DNA of 64,000 nucleotides from Leptospira sp. GIMC2001 (lineage in GTDB: Bacteria; Spirochaetota; Leptospiria; Leptospirales; Leptospiraceae): NCBI RefSeq assembly GCF_028462125.1, contig NZ_CP115468.1:958001-1022000 (forward strand), given 5' to 3'. Each line of letters starts with the position of its first letter. Position 1 is the first letter of the stretch. This document shows positions 44,395 through 54,076 of this stretch, piece after piece. Below the pieces are notes generated by a model that was not told where the DNA came from, made no database searches, and worked only from the letters and a program-made list of their open reading frames with translations. Made by a program: the position numbers and the translations under genes.

Positions 44395-45459
44395 CTACGA
44401 TTTCCTTGAATCACTAGGATGATTGGGATGATGAGGATGTTTGTCTTTGTAATTTTCCCCTTTTAGAGCTTCTACATAGTTCAAGCCTATGCCAAGCATC
44501 AAACCAATTGCAATTGATCCTAGAACCCAAGCGATATCAGATGCTTGCTCAGGGATTATATTCTTGGCAGTTGCAATTTGAATATCTCTCTTAACTTCTC
44601 CTGATCTTCCTGTTACAGTTTGTCCGGCAGAAAAGTCTTTGAATGGCCAAAGAATAAAGAAAGATCCAAGAATCAAACCAATCAAAAAAGACATGGTTGT
44701 TGATTTATGATGTTCTAAAAGATATCGAATGAGTCTCGTGAAAGCAAGTAGCCCAGCAAGACAACCAATCGCAAAGGCGCCCAGAAATAGAATGGATGAT
44801 GGGTCCAAAATATTGGAAAGTTTTGCGAGAACAACTTGGTATTCACCAAGGACAAGCATAATGTAAGATCCAGAAACACCAGGAAGCACCATGGCAGAAA
44901 TTGCAATGGCACCGGTAACAAAACCAATGATCGGATTGTCGGATCCCGCTTTATCAGCAATAAAAAATACTGGGAGTATTGCCAGTACAATACCTGGAAT
45001 CATCCAGATCAGCGTTGAAAATTTTCGATTTTCGACCATTTTCCAAGGAACAGACAGTGAGGGAATTATAAGACCAATAAACAAAGCTAAGGTGATCGAT
45101 GGATGATTAGCAAGGGCAAATTGCATGAATTTAGCTCCTAGAACAACCGCAATCATGACACCTAAGAAAACACTCCCCAAAAAGAACGCGTCAATTCGAC
45201 GTAGCTCTTCAGCGAAGTTTACTCTCGATTCTCTCTTATGAGGTGATAGTAAGAAAGCGATGGATATTTTGATTGTGGAAGTGTCAATGGATGTGGTCGC
45301 AAGAATCAAGCGATCATAGAGTCCGAGAACAAGTGCAAAAGTTCCACCACTCACACCAGGAATTAGGTTAGCTATACCGATTAGAATGCCATTGAAGATT
45401 GCAAAAATAAATTCACGAGTTGTAATTGGAAACATATTTGTAGGCTTTCGCTTAAGCAT
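44395..45459 (-). CDS. DUF368 membrane protein (polyprenyl-phosphate transporter-like)
   Basis: A 354-residue protein with about nine or ten helices. The two inverted-repeat signatures of DUF368 are clear: N-L-I-P-G-V-S-G-G-T-F-A near residue 35 and V-L-P-G-V-S-G-S-Y near 190. Recent work linked DUF368 (PopT) and DedA proteins to recycling of undecaprenyl phosphate to the inner leaflet, so that is the likely role. A His/Pro/Lys-rich tail (K-H-P-H-H-P-N-H) ends it. It is the last gene of the methyltransferase - ung operon. ATG 45435 is a possible second start. Confidence 0.82.
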   Translation of the reverse strand: MLKRKPTNMFPITTREFIFAIFNGILIGIANLIPGVSGGTFALVLGLYDRLILATTSIDTSTIKISIAFLLSPHKRESRVNFAEELRRIDAFFLGSVFLGVMIAVVLGAKFMQFALANHPSITLALFIGLIIPSLSVPWKMVENRKFSTLIWMIPGIVLAILPVFFIADKAGSDNPIIGFVTGAIAISAMVLPGVSGSYIMLVLGEYQVVLAKLSNILDPSSILFLGAFAIGCLAGLLAFTRLIRYLLEHHKSTTMSFLIGLILGSFFILWPFKDFSAGQTVTGRSGEVKRDIQIATAKNIIPEQASDIAWVLGSIAIGLMLGIGLNYVEALKGENYKDKHPHHPNHPSDSRKS

Positions 45460-45483
45460 AACGTAGGCAAGAAAAATTCAGAT

Positions 45484-46170
45484 TCACTCAAACCACTTGA
45501 TGGGTTTCTCACCCTTGGATACCAAGTATTCATTTGTCGCAAGAAAATGACCATTGCCCATAAAACCTCTGGACGCAGACAGAGGAGATGGGTGTGGGGA
45601 TTTTAGAACAAGATGTTTGCTTGTGTCGATGACCATTCCTTTTTTCTGAGCATAGGCTCCCCATAGTAGAAAGACCAATCCAGATCTTTCTTGTGATAGT
45701 AATTCTATTACACGATCTGTAAATTTTTCCCAACCTTTGTTCTGGTGTGAGCCGGCTTGATTTTCTCGAACTGTGAGTGTTGCATTGAGCAGAAGGATTC
45801 CTTGTTCAACCCAGTGTGAGAGATCACCTGACTTAGGAATAGTTACATTCTGTTCACCTGCTGTTAGTAATTCATTTTTGATTTCTTTGTAAATATTCAG
45901 AAGCGAAGGTGGAACCTGGACATTGGGGTTAACACTAAAGCATAGACCATTTGCTTGATCTGTTCCATGATACGGATCTTGTCCAAGAATGACGACACGA
46001 ACTTTCTGGACTGGTAAGGAATCAAGGGCTCGAAAGATTTGGCTGGCTTTCGGAAATATTCGAAAATTCTTATATTCGGTTTTTACAAATTCTGTTAGTT
46101 CGAGGAAATAGGGCTTAGTAAATTCATCTCCCAGAATATTCTTCCAGGAGTTCTCCAATTTTACATTCAA
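45484..46170 (-). CDS. ung: Uracil-DNA glycosylase
   Basis: A 228-residue family 1 UDG that removes uracil from DNA. The water-activating motif G-Q-D-P-Y-H-G contains Asp65, and the Leu-intercalation motif H-P-S-P-L-S-A near residue 190 has its catalytic His. The intervening L-L-L-N-A-T-L-T-V-R and L-L-W-G-A-Y-A-Q are also standard. It follows the 120-residue gene by nine bases and precedes the DUF368 gene by 24, so it is in the same operon. Confidence 0.95.
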   Translation of the reverse strand: MNVKLENSWKNILGDEFTKPYFLELTEFVKTEYKNFRIFPKASQIFRALDSLPVQKVRVVILGQDPYHGTDQANGLCFSVNPNVQVPPSLLNIYKEIKNELLTAGEQNVTIPKSGDLSHWVEQGILLLNATLTVRENQAGSHQNKGWEKFTDRVIELLSQERSGLVFLLWGAYAQKKGMVIDTSKHLVLKSPHPSPLSASRGFMGNGHFLATNEYLVSKGEKPIKWFE

Positions 46171-46179
46171 GACAAAAGC

Positions 46180-46542
46180 TTAGGCGATTTTCTTAGATTC
46201 TTGCCAATCCCAAGTTCTCAGTGCATTTAAGAATACGGAGAGTGCAGGAAGATGCTTATCCTGAACATTCTTAATTACCAAGTCACAAAAAAGCTCGAAT
46301 GCAGGAAAATACGCAGTATCTTCGCAAAGAATTTCCAGATATCGCCCAGATCCTTGTAGGATTTCGTGAACCTTCAAAAAGTTCGGTTTACCAATCACTC
46401 GAATTGCGTCGAGTTCCCAAGGAATTGAAATGAGGAGTGAAATTTGTTGCTGATCTTTCGTTACTTGCATGCCCAGTACCTGTTTATGTCTCTTAACCTG
46501 AAAAAGGTCTAAGGTATATAAGGGACATAATCCGAAAATCAT
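46180..46542 (-). CDS. Hypothetical protein, 120 residues
   Basis: Unrecognised. The core (I-S-L-L-I-S-I-P-W-E-L-D-A-I-R-V-I-G, then E-L-F-C-D-L-V-I-K-N-V and A-L-R-T-W-D-W) looks like a small soluble alpha/beta protein. The ATG at 46470 (M-Q-V-T-K-D-Q-Q-Q-I) may be the true start, since the first 24 residues (to 46542) are less protein-like and neither start has a strong ribosome-binding site. It lies between the methyltransferase and ung. Confidence 0.55.
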   Translation of the reverse strand: MIFGLCPLYTLDLFQVKRHKQVLGMQVTKDQQQISLLISIPWELDAIRVIGKPNFLKVHEILQGSGRYLEILCEDTAYFPAFELFCDLVIKNVQDKHLPALSVFLNALRTWDWQESKKIA

Positions 46543-46554
46543 ACAAGAGTTTTT

Positions 46555-47910
46555 TCATATAGGTCTAGAAAAAAATAACGCGCGCAAGGACAAATTGCCC
46601 TGGGAGAAGTGAACGGTTTCTATTTTGTATTTTGGTTTGATGACTTTACATGCCAAGAAATGGGTCTCGGAATCGGGGCAGAGCAAGAAGCCAAATATTG
46701 GATTCCCTGCATTCTTTTTCTCAATTTCGATGAGTTTCTCAGCAATTCTTGTGTAGAAGTTTGTATTCTCTTCTTTTTTTTGCATTCGTAAGCCGTAAGG
46801 TGGATTGAGAGGAAGGAAAATTGTCTCACCTTCACCCGCATCGATTTTGCGTTCGAAAAAATTCCCCTCTTCAAAACTCCAAAATGCTGATCTATCCGTT
46901 TTGGAATGAAGTGTGGAGTTAGCATTGGGTTTGGACTTATTAGTTTGGCTATTTACTAGAATGTCTGATCTTAATTCTTGGATGCGTTCTGCAAACGATT
47001 CTAGATTGGAATTCGAATTGTCAACAGCGTCCGTTTCTAGATCATAGCATTCCATTATAATATTTAGATTTTCTAAAATACTAGCTTTTGATTTTTTTCT
47101 TAGGAAAAGATAAGGATCATTTCCTTTCCAGATATTGATATGTTTACTTTCTAAGGAATTGAGATTCTCAGGTGCGATAGAATTCATAATGAGATAGAAC
47201 TCGAATGCCAAAGTGCCCGTTCCAGAAAAAGGTAGAACAAATCGTATCTTAGATTTAGGATCAAAATTTTGTATTGAGTTCTTATTTTGACCCTTCCCTT
47301 GATTTTGGAAAAATCTTTGAATCATTTGGTTTAGCAATATTGCCGCTATATCTTCACTTAGAGGTGCACTTTTGGAGAGAGGAGAACGAAAGCCTCGTTG
47401 ATAGAGTGGCTTGTCTCTAAGGGCTAAATAAAGTTTTGCATGATTATTGAAAATTTCCAATAAAAATCTGGGCTTGAGCTCATTCAATTTCTGGGAAGGA
47501 TCACGTCCTATAATTTTGGTTAAATGATTGCGTGCAGATTGTTCAGTCCAACGAGGTGATTGACGAATCTGAACAACCAAATTGTATCCACCTTCTTTAC
47601 GAATTAGATCACGAATCTCTGGATCCAAAACAAAATCTTTATCTCCTAATTTTTCTGCGAGAAGGACATAGATATCCCTCAAGCTATAACTTCTAGTTAG
47701 AAGTCCTAGTAGAGCTTGCAAGGATACTTTTCGTACTATAATTTTTTCCGGGTGTAGGATGAGCTGTGGCTCTGCCGTATTCTTCTTTTCTGGAATCCAG
47801 GGATTCAAGATTATGGAATTACATTCTTCTAAGGCATAGGCTCCAAGACCTGGCGTAAAACTAAGGTGAGCTGTAAGAGGTTTTTTTGTAATGGATGCAA
47901 AAAGGGACAA
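46555..47910 (-). CDS. THUMP-like RNA (guanine/adenine) methyltransferase
   Basis: A 451-residue protein of the RlmL/RlmK-N type. The first 170 residues form an N-terminal ferredoxin-like/THUMP-like region for RNA. Then come Y-Q-R-G-F-R and A-P-L-S-E-D-I-A-A-I-L-L (family marks), a SAM-binding F-S-G-T-G-T-L-A-F-E-F, and the amino-methylating motif N-P-P-Y-G-L-R. It most likely methylates a 23S rRNA base. Its TTG start (47910) overlaps the divergent EamA gene start (47891) by 20 bases. No in-frame ATG is available nearby. Confidence 0.82.
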   Translation of the reverse strand: MSLFASITKKPLTAHLSFTPGLGAYALEECNSIILNPWIPEKKNTAEPQLILHPEKIIVRKVSLQALLGLLTRSYSLRDIYVLLAEKLGDKDFVLDPEIRDLIRKEGGYNLVVQIRQSPRWTEQSARNHLTKIIGRDPSQKLNELKPRFLLEIFNNHAKLYLALRDKPLYQRGFRSPLSKSAPLSEDIAAILLNQMIQRFFQNQGKGQNKNSIQNFDPKSKIRFVLPFSGTGTLAFEFYLIMNSIAPENLNSLESKHINIWKGNDPYLFLRKKSKASILENLNIIMECYDLETDAVDNSNSNLESFAERIQELRSDILVNSQTNKSKPNANSTLHSKTDRSAFWSFEEGNFFERKIDAGEGETIFLPLNPPYGLRMQKKEENTNFYTRIAEKLIEIEKKNAGNPIFGFLLCPDSETHFLACKVIKPKYKIETVHFSQGNLSLRALFFSRPI

Positions 47911-48817
47911 ATTCTATATCACCGCTGAATTTTATTTGGTATTCATGACGATTATTTGGGGTGGCACTTTTATTTTCATTAAACTTTCCCTTGATTCTCT
48001 CTCTCCCAGTCTTTTTCTTATACTTCGATTCACCATAGCCCTTGGATGTGCGCTTATTTTCTGGAAGTCAGATTTGTCAAAAGTGAATAGATCTACATTT
48101 GGAATCGGATTGCTCGTTGGATTAGTGATGTTTGGAGGATACTATTTTCAAACTGCTGGTTTAGAATATACAACCGCAACTCAATCAGGCTTTATTACAG
48201 GTGCTTATGTGGTCATCATACCGATGTTAGAGTCTATATGGACTCGCCGCATTCCTAAGTTCAGTATTTTGTTAGCCGTTGTCATTGTTTTTATCGGGAT
48301 ATTCTTAATTTCGATTGGTGATAAAGGAATAGATACTCAAGATTTCCATTTTGCTTTACAATGGGGTGACATACTCACTCTCATTGGTGCTTTCTTTTTT
48401 GCTCTCTATATTTTATTGATCGATATAGTAAGCAAGAAATATCATGAGGTATCTTTGATATTAGGACAATTGACTGCAGCTTCAATTCTTGCAGGCATTT
48501 TATTGGGAATAGATTGGTTTTATGATCCGAGTAAAGTTAAGATGGAATTTTCCAATTCAGCTTGGTTTGGAATTTTCTATACGGGGGTCATTGCAACGAT
48601 TGTTCCCGTATGGGTTCAGACTCGATTCCAAAAAGCGGTTACACCAACTAGAGCTGGCTTGATCTTTAGTCTTGAGCCAGTTTTTGCAAGTCTGTTTGCA
48701 TTTTTTGTGGTCGGAGAATTGCTAGGAGTTATTGGTCTTATAGGCTGTAGTATTGTGTTTGTTGGAGTAATTTTAACTTCAATCCCTCATAAGAAAATTC
48801 GGAATCATGAAAATTAG
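47891..48817 (+). CDS. EamA/DMT-family permease
   Basis: A 308-residue transporter with ten membrane helices in two EamA repeats (W-G-G-T-F-I-F-I-K-L in the first and P-V-F-A-S-L-F-A-F-F-V in the second). Family members export amino acids, metabolites or toxic compounds, and the substrate is unknown. AAGAGG lies before the ATG. It overlaps the divergent methyltransferase gene by 20 bases, so each promoter must lie inside the other gene. Confidence 0.9.
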   Translation: MDAKRDKFYITAEFYLVFMTIIWGGTFIFIKLSLDSLSPSLFLILRFTIALGCALIFWKSDLSKVNRSTFGIGLLVGLVMFGGYYFQTAGLEYTTATQSGFITGAYVVIIPMLESIWTRRIPKFSILLAVVIVFIGIFLISIGDKGIDTQDFHFALQWGDILTLIGAFFFALYILLIDIVSKKYHEVSLILGQLTAASILAGILLGIDWFYDPSKVKMEFSNSAWFGIFYTGVIATIVPVWVQTRFQKAVTPTRAGLIFSLEPVFASLFAFFVVGELLGVIGLIGCSIVFVGVILTSIPHKKIRNHEN

Positions 48818-48966
48818 AATATTCTATTATTCAATATTTTCCAAAATGACACTCGATTCCCCCTTTTCTATTGGAGCATTGCAATTCGCTATACGGACCA
48901 TTGAACTGGGATAAGTTCTGTAGGTAAAAACAATTGATCTTTTTAAATTGCTTGAATTTACTTCAT

Positions 48967-49266
48967 CTATACATTCAAATTCGAAATATTCGAAATTTTC
49001 ATAGCTAACTCAAAGTCTAGCTCAGTGAGTCCTCCTGTATCATGAGTCCATAGTTCGATCGATACTCGATTGTAAGTATTGATCAATGTTGGGTGGTGAT
49101 CCATAGTCTCTGAATGAAAAGCAACTTCTGTCATAAAACTAAATGCTTTTACAAAGTTTGTAAATTTGAATTCTCGAAATAAATGATTATTGTGAATTTT
49201 CCAGTTATTCCCGAGATTCTCAAGTTTGGATTCGATTGCCTTTTGGCTTAGCAGCTCTCGATTCAT
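48967..49266 (-). CDS. phhB: Pterin-4a-carbinolamine dehydratase
   Basis: A 99-residue protein of the PCD family that dehydrates 4a-hydroxytetrahydrobiopterin and supports aromatic hydroxylases or folate metabolism. The signature E-T-M-D-H-H-P-T-L-I-N-T-Y-N-R-V contains the active-site His pair, and W-T-H-D-T-G-G-L-T follows. Length is normal. No phenylalanine hydroxylase is in the window. Confidence 0.9.
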   Translation of the reverse strand: MNRELLSQKAIESKLENLGNNWKIHNNHLFREFKFTNFVKAFSFMTEVAFHSETMDHHPTLINTYNRVSIELWTHDTGGLTELDFELAMKISNISNLNV

Positions 49267-49315
49267 ATCTTACTCCATATTTTATTTCTAATAAATCTAC
49301 GGATTATTATGTTTT

Positions 49316-50371
49316 CTAAATAACGCCATGTTCTTTGAGGCTTTTGTATAATATTCCCAATGTTACTTTGAGTACAGAAAGTATCGGAATCGCAAGAAGC
49401 ATTCCCCATAGACCTAGTAAATTGCCCCCAACTGTGATGCCAATCAAGACGAGTAACGGATGAAGTGATGCTGATTTCGCAATTACTGTTGGTTGGACTA
49501 GAACATTATCGATCAATTGGCACAGCAAAACGACTGATGCGACCGGCCAAACCGACTCCAAGCTTCCTCCGGTTACAAGCGCGTAAATCGCTGGAGGAAT
49601 AAGTCCGATCACTGGGCCAAGATATGGAATGACATTGGCGACGCCTAAGAAAATTCCAAAAACTACAAAAAATTTCAAACCCAGAAAATAGAAACAAACA
49701 CTAGCAATTACAGCCATAATAGTGGATTGAATGATTAAACCTTTTAAGTAATTGGTTACTTGCTCATTGATTCTATGTGTGATCATTAGAGTCATTTCGA
49801 AAAACCGATTGGGAACAATCGCAACACAAGCTTTGTAGATTGAATTGGCATCTAATAATAGAAAGAATGAAAAAATAGGAGTTATCAGCAGATAGGTGAT
49901 AATATTTGGAACAGAATCAATTATATCATCAATTGTTGAGTTCGCGTAAGTTAATATGTTTTTTGCTAATTCACCAGGAGGAATTGTCTTCTGTATAAAT
50001 TCAGAATCAACTCTCAGAAGCCAGTCAATTTGTTCGGCAAACCTTCCATTTTCTTGATTTTCGAATTCTTTTGTCCAATAAGAAAGAAAAGGAGACAATC
50101 TCTCAACGGCAACAGGAAGATAAAAATAGAATAATGAATAAATGATTCCACCTATGACTATAAAAATAATTGATATAGCAAGAGCTCTATTGATTCCATA
50201 TGACTCCAGATCATTGATCAATCCGTGAAATGCGTAGTATACAAGGATAGAAAGTAGAATTGGGATGCCAAGGATTTTGATCCCGGCAATCATCACGGCA
50301 ATAATGAGAACTATCAGTCCGTAAAAAACAAATTTTAAGGCTGACTCTGTCTTTCTTGACTCAGAAATCAT
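49316..50371 (-). CDS. AI-2E family transporter (PerM-like)
   Basis: A 351-residue polytopic protein of the AI-2E/PerM family: about eight helices, with the central V-P-N-I-I-T-Y and a later G-L-I-P-P-A-I-Y-A and P-T-V-I-A-K-S-A-S-L-H-P-L. Most members have unknown cargo. The original AI-2 export role should not be assumed. Its ATG overlaps the stop of the CNB gene, so the pair is translationally coupled. Confidence 0.85.
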   Translation of the reverse strand: MISESRKTESALKFVFYGLIVLIIAVMIAGIKILGIPILLSILVYYAFHGLINDLESYGINRALAISIIFIVIGGIIYSLFYFYLPVAVERLSPFLSYWTKEFENQENGRFAEQIDWLLRVDSEFIQKTIPPGELAKNILTYANSTIDDIIDSVPNIITYLLITPIFSFFLLLDANSIYKACVAIVPNRFFEMTLMITHRINEQVTNYLKGLIIQSTIMAVIASVCFYFLGLKFFVVFGIFLGVANVIPYLGPVIGLIPPAIYALVTGGSLESVWPVASVVLLCQLIDNVLVQPTVIAKSASLHPLLVLIGITVGGNLLGLWGMLLAIPILSVLKVTLGILYKSLKEHGVI

Positions 50372-50892
50372 TTATCAACCTTTTTCTTTTTTCCTTTGAA
50401 GTATGCAATCTCTAACACTTGATTGGTGTTTATCAATCTCTTAGTTATTACTTTCGAAAAGGCTAGGAGGATCGCATTGCCTGTCCTTGGTTTTGTCTGG
50501 ATGAGTGAATCCAATTCAGGTTGGAAGAATCCTAATAATATGGAATCTTCTTGGCAAGTTGCAGTAGCCGATCTCGGCTCTTCCGAGAATAGACTCAACT
50601 CACCGAAAAAAGATCCGGGTTCCAAAGTCGCGAGCTTGAGAGTCACGCCTTCATGGGTTGATTGGATCTCAACTTTTCCTTTAAATATGAGAAAAAGTCC
50701 AGCACCCATCTGACCTTGTCGAAAAACAATTTCTTCAGCCTGATAATTTCTTCTATGAACCAGTCTTGCAACTTCACGAATATGTTTATTGGGTAAACCT
50801 TGAAATAACGCAGTTGTTTTCAGAAAATGAAATATTTCTTTGACGGGGTTTGTTTCGGAGCGGAAGATGGATTTCCATACGGGTAGTTCCAT
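50368..50892 (-). CDS. Cyclic nucleotide-binding domain protein
   Basis: A 174-residue stand-alone CNB protein with an intact cassette (G-S-F-F-G-E-L-S-L-F then P-R-S-A-T-A), a basic N-terminus and a Lys-rich end. It is coupled to the AI-2E gene and could control that transporter's traffic in response to a cyclic nucleotide. The divergent bioD start is 35 bp away. Confidence 0.82.
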   Translation of the reverse strand: MELPVWKSIFRSETNPVKEIFHFLKTTALFQGLPNKHIREVARLVHRRNYQAEEIVFRQGQMGAGLFLIFKGKVEIQSTHEGVTLKLATLEPGSFFGELSLFSEEPRSATATCQEDSILLGFFQPELDSLIQTKPRTGNAILLAFSKVITKRLINTNQVLEIAYFKGKKKKVDK

Positions 50893-50926
50893 AAGTATCT
50901 TCCCAGTATTTTACGTTTGGATTATC

Positions 50927-51628
50927 GTGTCAATTTTTATCACAGCAACCGGAACTGATATTGGTAAGACTATGATTGCACTTTCAATCATGGTTAAATA
51001 TGGAATAGGCAATAAATTGCTTTATTGGAAGCCAGTGCAGACTGGCATTGATGATAATTCTCAACCAAGTGATAGCGATACGATTGCAAATTGCCTCAAC
51101 GATTCATCTTGCATACTACCAGAAGGTTATAAATTTATTTATCCAGCTTCTCCTCATTTATCTGCAAGTAAAGAAAATTCAGAAGTTTCTTTAGAATTTT
51201 TGAATCTTTTCTGGGATAGATATAAATCACAAGCAAAATTAATTGGTCAAGAAATTATCGTCGAAGGTGCAGGTGGAATCATGGTTCCTCTAAATCGCAA
51301 AACATTGACTATAGATTGGATTCATGAGCTGAATATTCCTGTTCTACTGGTCGTATCAACAAGTCTTGGAACGATCAATCATAGTTTGATGAGTTTGGAG
51401 ATGTTGAGAAATCGAAATATTCCTGTAATTGGATTTTTTGGCTACGGTGAGATGAGTGATATTTGGATCGACTCCAAAGATATCATTTCGGAAATTTCGG
51501 GATTTCCATGTTTGGGGGAGTTTTTTGTCCCCAAAATAAATGGTGAAATTCTAAAAAAAGATAAATTGTTTCAATATATTCATAAGTATTTTGACACAGA
51601 AGAAAAACTCTCAGGACTGATCCATTGA
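50927..51628 (+). CDS. bioD: Dethiobiotin synthetase
   Basis: A 234-residue enzyme that closes the ureido ring of biotin from DAPA, CO2 and ATP. The P-loop reads A-T-G-T-D-I-G-K-T. Then K-P-V-Q-T-G-I-D and the E-G-A-G-G-I-M-V-P-L motif follow. I start at GTG 50927, where the family begins (S-I-F-I-T-A-T-G). The longer frame from ATG 50840 would run back into the divergent CNB gene. Its TGA overlaps the TTG start of bioA by four bases. Confidence 0.88.
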   Translation: MSIFITATGTDIGKTMIALSIMVKYGIGNKLLYWKPVQTGIDDNSQPSDSDTIANCLNDSSCILPEGYKFIYPASPHLSASKENSEVSLEFLNLFWDRYKSQAKLIGQEIIVEGAGGIMVPLNRKTLTIDWIHELNIPVLLVVSTSLGTINHSLMSLEMLRNRNIPVIGFFGYGEMSDIWIDSKDIISEISGFPCLGEFFVPKINGEILKKDKLFQYIHKYFDTEEKLSGLIH

Positions 51629-52944
51629 TTTGGCATCCGATGACGATCCAAAGATCAGAGAATTCTCTGATTCGCATTGAACGAGGAGAAGGTGAATTTA
51701 TTTATACCGACAAGGGAGCTAAAATCATAGATGCGATTTCATCTTGGTGGACAGTTATTCATGGTCACAATCATCCTCATATAATGGACGCTATACGAAA
51801 ACAGACGTCTGAATTAGATCATGTAATTTTTGCTGGCTTTACTCATCCAAAAGCTGAATTATTAGCAAGAAAGATTTTAAACTCCACCAAGTTGAATAAT
51901 GAATTTTCATTCTCAAAAGTTTTCTTTTCGGACAACGGATCCAATGCAATAGAAATCGCTTTAAAAATCGCATTGCAATTTTTTCGAAATCGAAACAAGA
52001 AAACAGATCATAAAAGAAAAAGCTTTGTTCGGTTTTCACTCTCCTATCATGGCGATTCGATCGGAGCTATGTCCGTCGGAGGGGATTCTGTATTTACAAG
52101 AATTTTTCGGGATCTAGCATTTCCGACAAAAGAATTCCAATCGCCGAATTGTGTGAGATGTCCTTATCAACTCAAACCAGAATCTTGTTCAACAGAATGT
52201 TTGGATGATTTTAGAAAGTCTATGGAGCAGGTATCCGAAGATATAGTTGCAGTCATTCTTGAACCTTTGGTTAGTGGAGCCAATGGAATGGTATTTCATT
52301 CCGATCGATATCTACGTGAAGTTAGGCGAATTACCCAAGATTATGGAATCTTATTGATTCTGGATGAAGTCTTCACTGGAATGTATAGGACAGGAAGTTG
52401 GTATGCTTTTCAGAAGGCTACAATCAAGCCAGATATTGTTTGTCTTGCAAAAGGACTCACTGGGGGAACGCTACCTTTGGCACTTACCCTTACGACCGAC
52501 GAAATTTATAGTGAATTCGATTCACCTGATCCCAATAAGGCATTTTTTCATGGCCATACAATGTCGGGCAATCCACTCGCTTGCGCAGCAGCTATCGCTT
52601 CTATGGAAATTTTGGAAGAATCAGGAGCCAATCAAGTGAAAAGCCTCGAGACAAAATTGAATCTATTTGGAAATAATTTGTTGAAAAGGCTCGGTGATCG
52701 AATCCGGGATTTTCGCGTGTTAGGGGCAATCGCTGCTTTTGAAGTCGAAGTAGAATTGGGGCGAGACGAATACTTGAATCCAGTAGGTGCCAAAATACGT
52801 AAGGCATGTTTAGACAATGGAGTTTTGATTCGACCTCTAGGCAACACAGTGTACATCACTCCTCCCTACAATATAGCGGAACAAAGTTTGGAAACAGTAT
52901 TTACTGTGCTTACAAATGTGCTGGAAAAAGAATTTACGCACTGA
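51625..52944 (+). CDS. bioA: Adenosylmethionine-8-amino-7-oxononanoate transaminase
   Basis: A 439-residue PLP enzyme that makes DAPA from KAPA and SAM. The start is TTG 51625, giving I-W-H-P-M-T as in other BioA proteins. Asp247 (I-L-D-E-V-F-T-G) and the PLP Lys276 (L-A-K-G-L-T-G-G) are present, and S-W-W-T-V-I-H-G-H-N-H is the BioA-specific start. It overlaps bioD by four bases and is followed by bioB after 14. Confidence 0.93.
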   Translation: MIWHPMTIQRSENSLIRIERGEGEFIYTDKGAKIIDAISSWWTVIHGHNHPHIMDAIRKQTSELDHVIFAGFTHPKAELLARKILNSTKLNNEFSFSKVFFSDNGSNAIEIALKIALQFFRNRNKKTDHKRKSFVRFSLSYHGDSIGAMSVGGDSVFTRIFRDLAFPTKEFQSPNCVRCPYQLKPESCSTECLDDFRKSMEQVSEDIVAVILEPLVSGANGMVFHSDRYLREVRRITQDYGILLILDEVFTGMYRTGSWYAFQKATIKPDIVCLAKGLTGGTLPLALTLTTDEIYSEFDSPDPNKAFFHGHTMSGNPLACAAAIASMEILEESGANQVKSLETKLNLFGNNLLKRLGDRIRDFRVLGAIAAFEVEVELGRDEYLNPVGAKIRKACLDNGVLIRPLGNTVYITPPYNIAEQSLETVFTVLTNVLEKEFTH

Positions 52945-52958
52945 TTCTCAATTAGATT

Positions 52959-54023
52959 ATGGAAGCAATGATCGCGACAACCATAGATAGTCTTATCAAC
53001 CAAGAAGAAGCCCTCGAAATTCTTGATGGCAGTGTTCCACTATTGGAAGTAATTCAGAAGGCAAGCAAACCTAGAACAGAATTTTTTGGAAAACAAGTTC
53101 GAATTCATATCCTTGATAATATAAAGAACGGATTCTGCCCAGAAGACTGTGGATATTGTGCTCAGCGAAAGAATGGTGATTCTGGAATTAAGGAATATCC
53201 ACTCAAATCGGAAGAAGAAATTTTCAATGATGCGAAGGTTGCCAAAGAAAATGGTGCCTATAGATTTTGTATGGTTACATCAGGAACGGGTCCTGGAGAT
53301 CGTTCCATTCAGAAACTATCTTCCACTATACGAAGAATTACAGATGAGCTGGATATGAAAGTTTGTCTATCCGCTGGAATTTTGGACAACGAGAAAGCAA
53401 AAATCCTAAAGGATGCAGGACTTGATCGATACAATCATAATTTGAACACAGCAGAATCTCACTACGGTGAAATTTGTACTACTCATACTTATCAAGATCG
53501 AGTTTCTACGCTCGAATCTGCGAATCAAGCAGGCATTGGTTTATGCAGTGGTGTAATTGTTGGAATGGGCGAGAGCTTCAAAGATATTGTGAATGTTGCA
53601 ATTGAACTTAAGCGTTTGGATGTGAAGAGCATTCCCGTCAATTTTTTTATTCCTGTAAAAGGACATGCAATCAAAAATCCCAGTAATTTAACACCTGAGT
53701 TGTGCCTACGCATACTAGCTGTTTTTCGTCTCATCAATCCAAATGCTGAGATCCGTATGGCAGCTGGAAGAGAAGGCCATCTACGAAGTTTAGAGTCCAT
53801 GGGTCTATTTATTGCAAATTCTCTATTTGCTTCTGGTTACTTGAATGTAAAAGGATCTGAGATTTCAAATACCTTACAGCTGATTCAAGATGCCGGTATG
53901 GAGCCTGAGTTTGCTGATGGAGTTCCTGAGAGTTGGCAATCTTCTCTTGTAACAGAACATCCGTATGAGGCGAAGAATTTTCCAGATTTATACAAATTTC
54001 AAAAAAATCCATTGCCAAATTAA
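52959..54023 (+). CDS. bioB: Biotin synthase
   Basis: A 354-residue radical-SAM enzyme that inserts sulfur into dethiobiotin. The SAM cluster motif is Cys60-P-E-D-Cys64-G-Y-Cys67. Other cluster residues are in F-C-M-V-T-S-G and M-K-V-C-L-S-A-G. The conserved [11 protein letters not shown] and R-M-A-A-G-R-E motifs are in place. It ends the biotin run. bioF is not found between or near these genes. Confidence 0.95.
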   Translation: MEAMIATTIDSLINQEEALEILDGSVPLLEVIQKASKPRTEFFGKQVRIHILDNIKNGFCPEDCGYCAQRKNGDSGIKEYPLKSEEEIFNDAKVAKENGAYRFCMVTSGTGPGDRSIQKLSSTIRRITDELDMKVCLSAGILDNEKAKILKDAGLDRYNHNLNTAESHYGEICTTHTYQDRVSTLESANQAGIGLCSGVIVGMGESFKDIVNVAIELKRLDVKSIPVNFFIPVKGHAIKNPSNLTPELCLRILAVFRLINPNAEIRMAAGREGHLRSLESMGLFIANSLFASGYLNVKGSEISNTLQLIQDAGMEPEFADGVPESWQSSLVTEHPYEAKNFPDLYKFQKNPLPN

Positions 54024-54076
54024 GAACGCTTCTATAGATTTCGTTAATACAGTTTTGGTAGGCAGGTACAGTTTTC

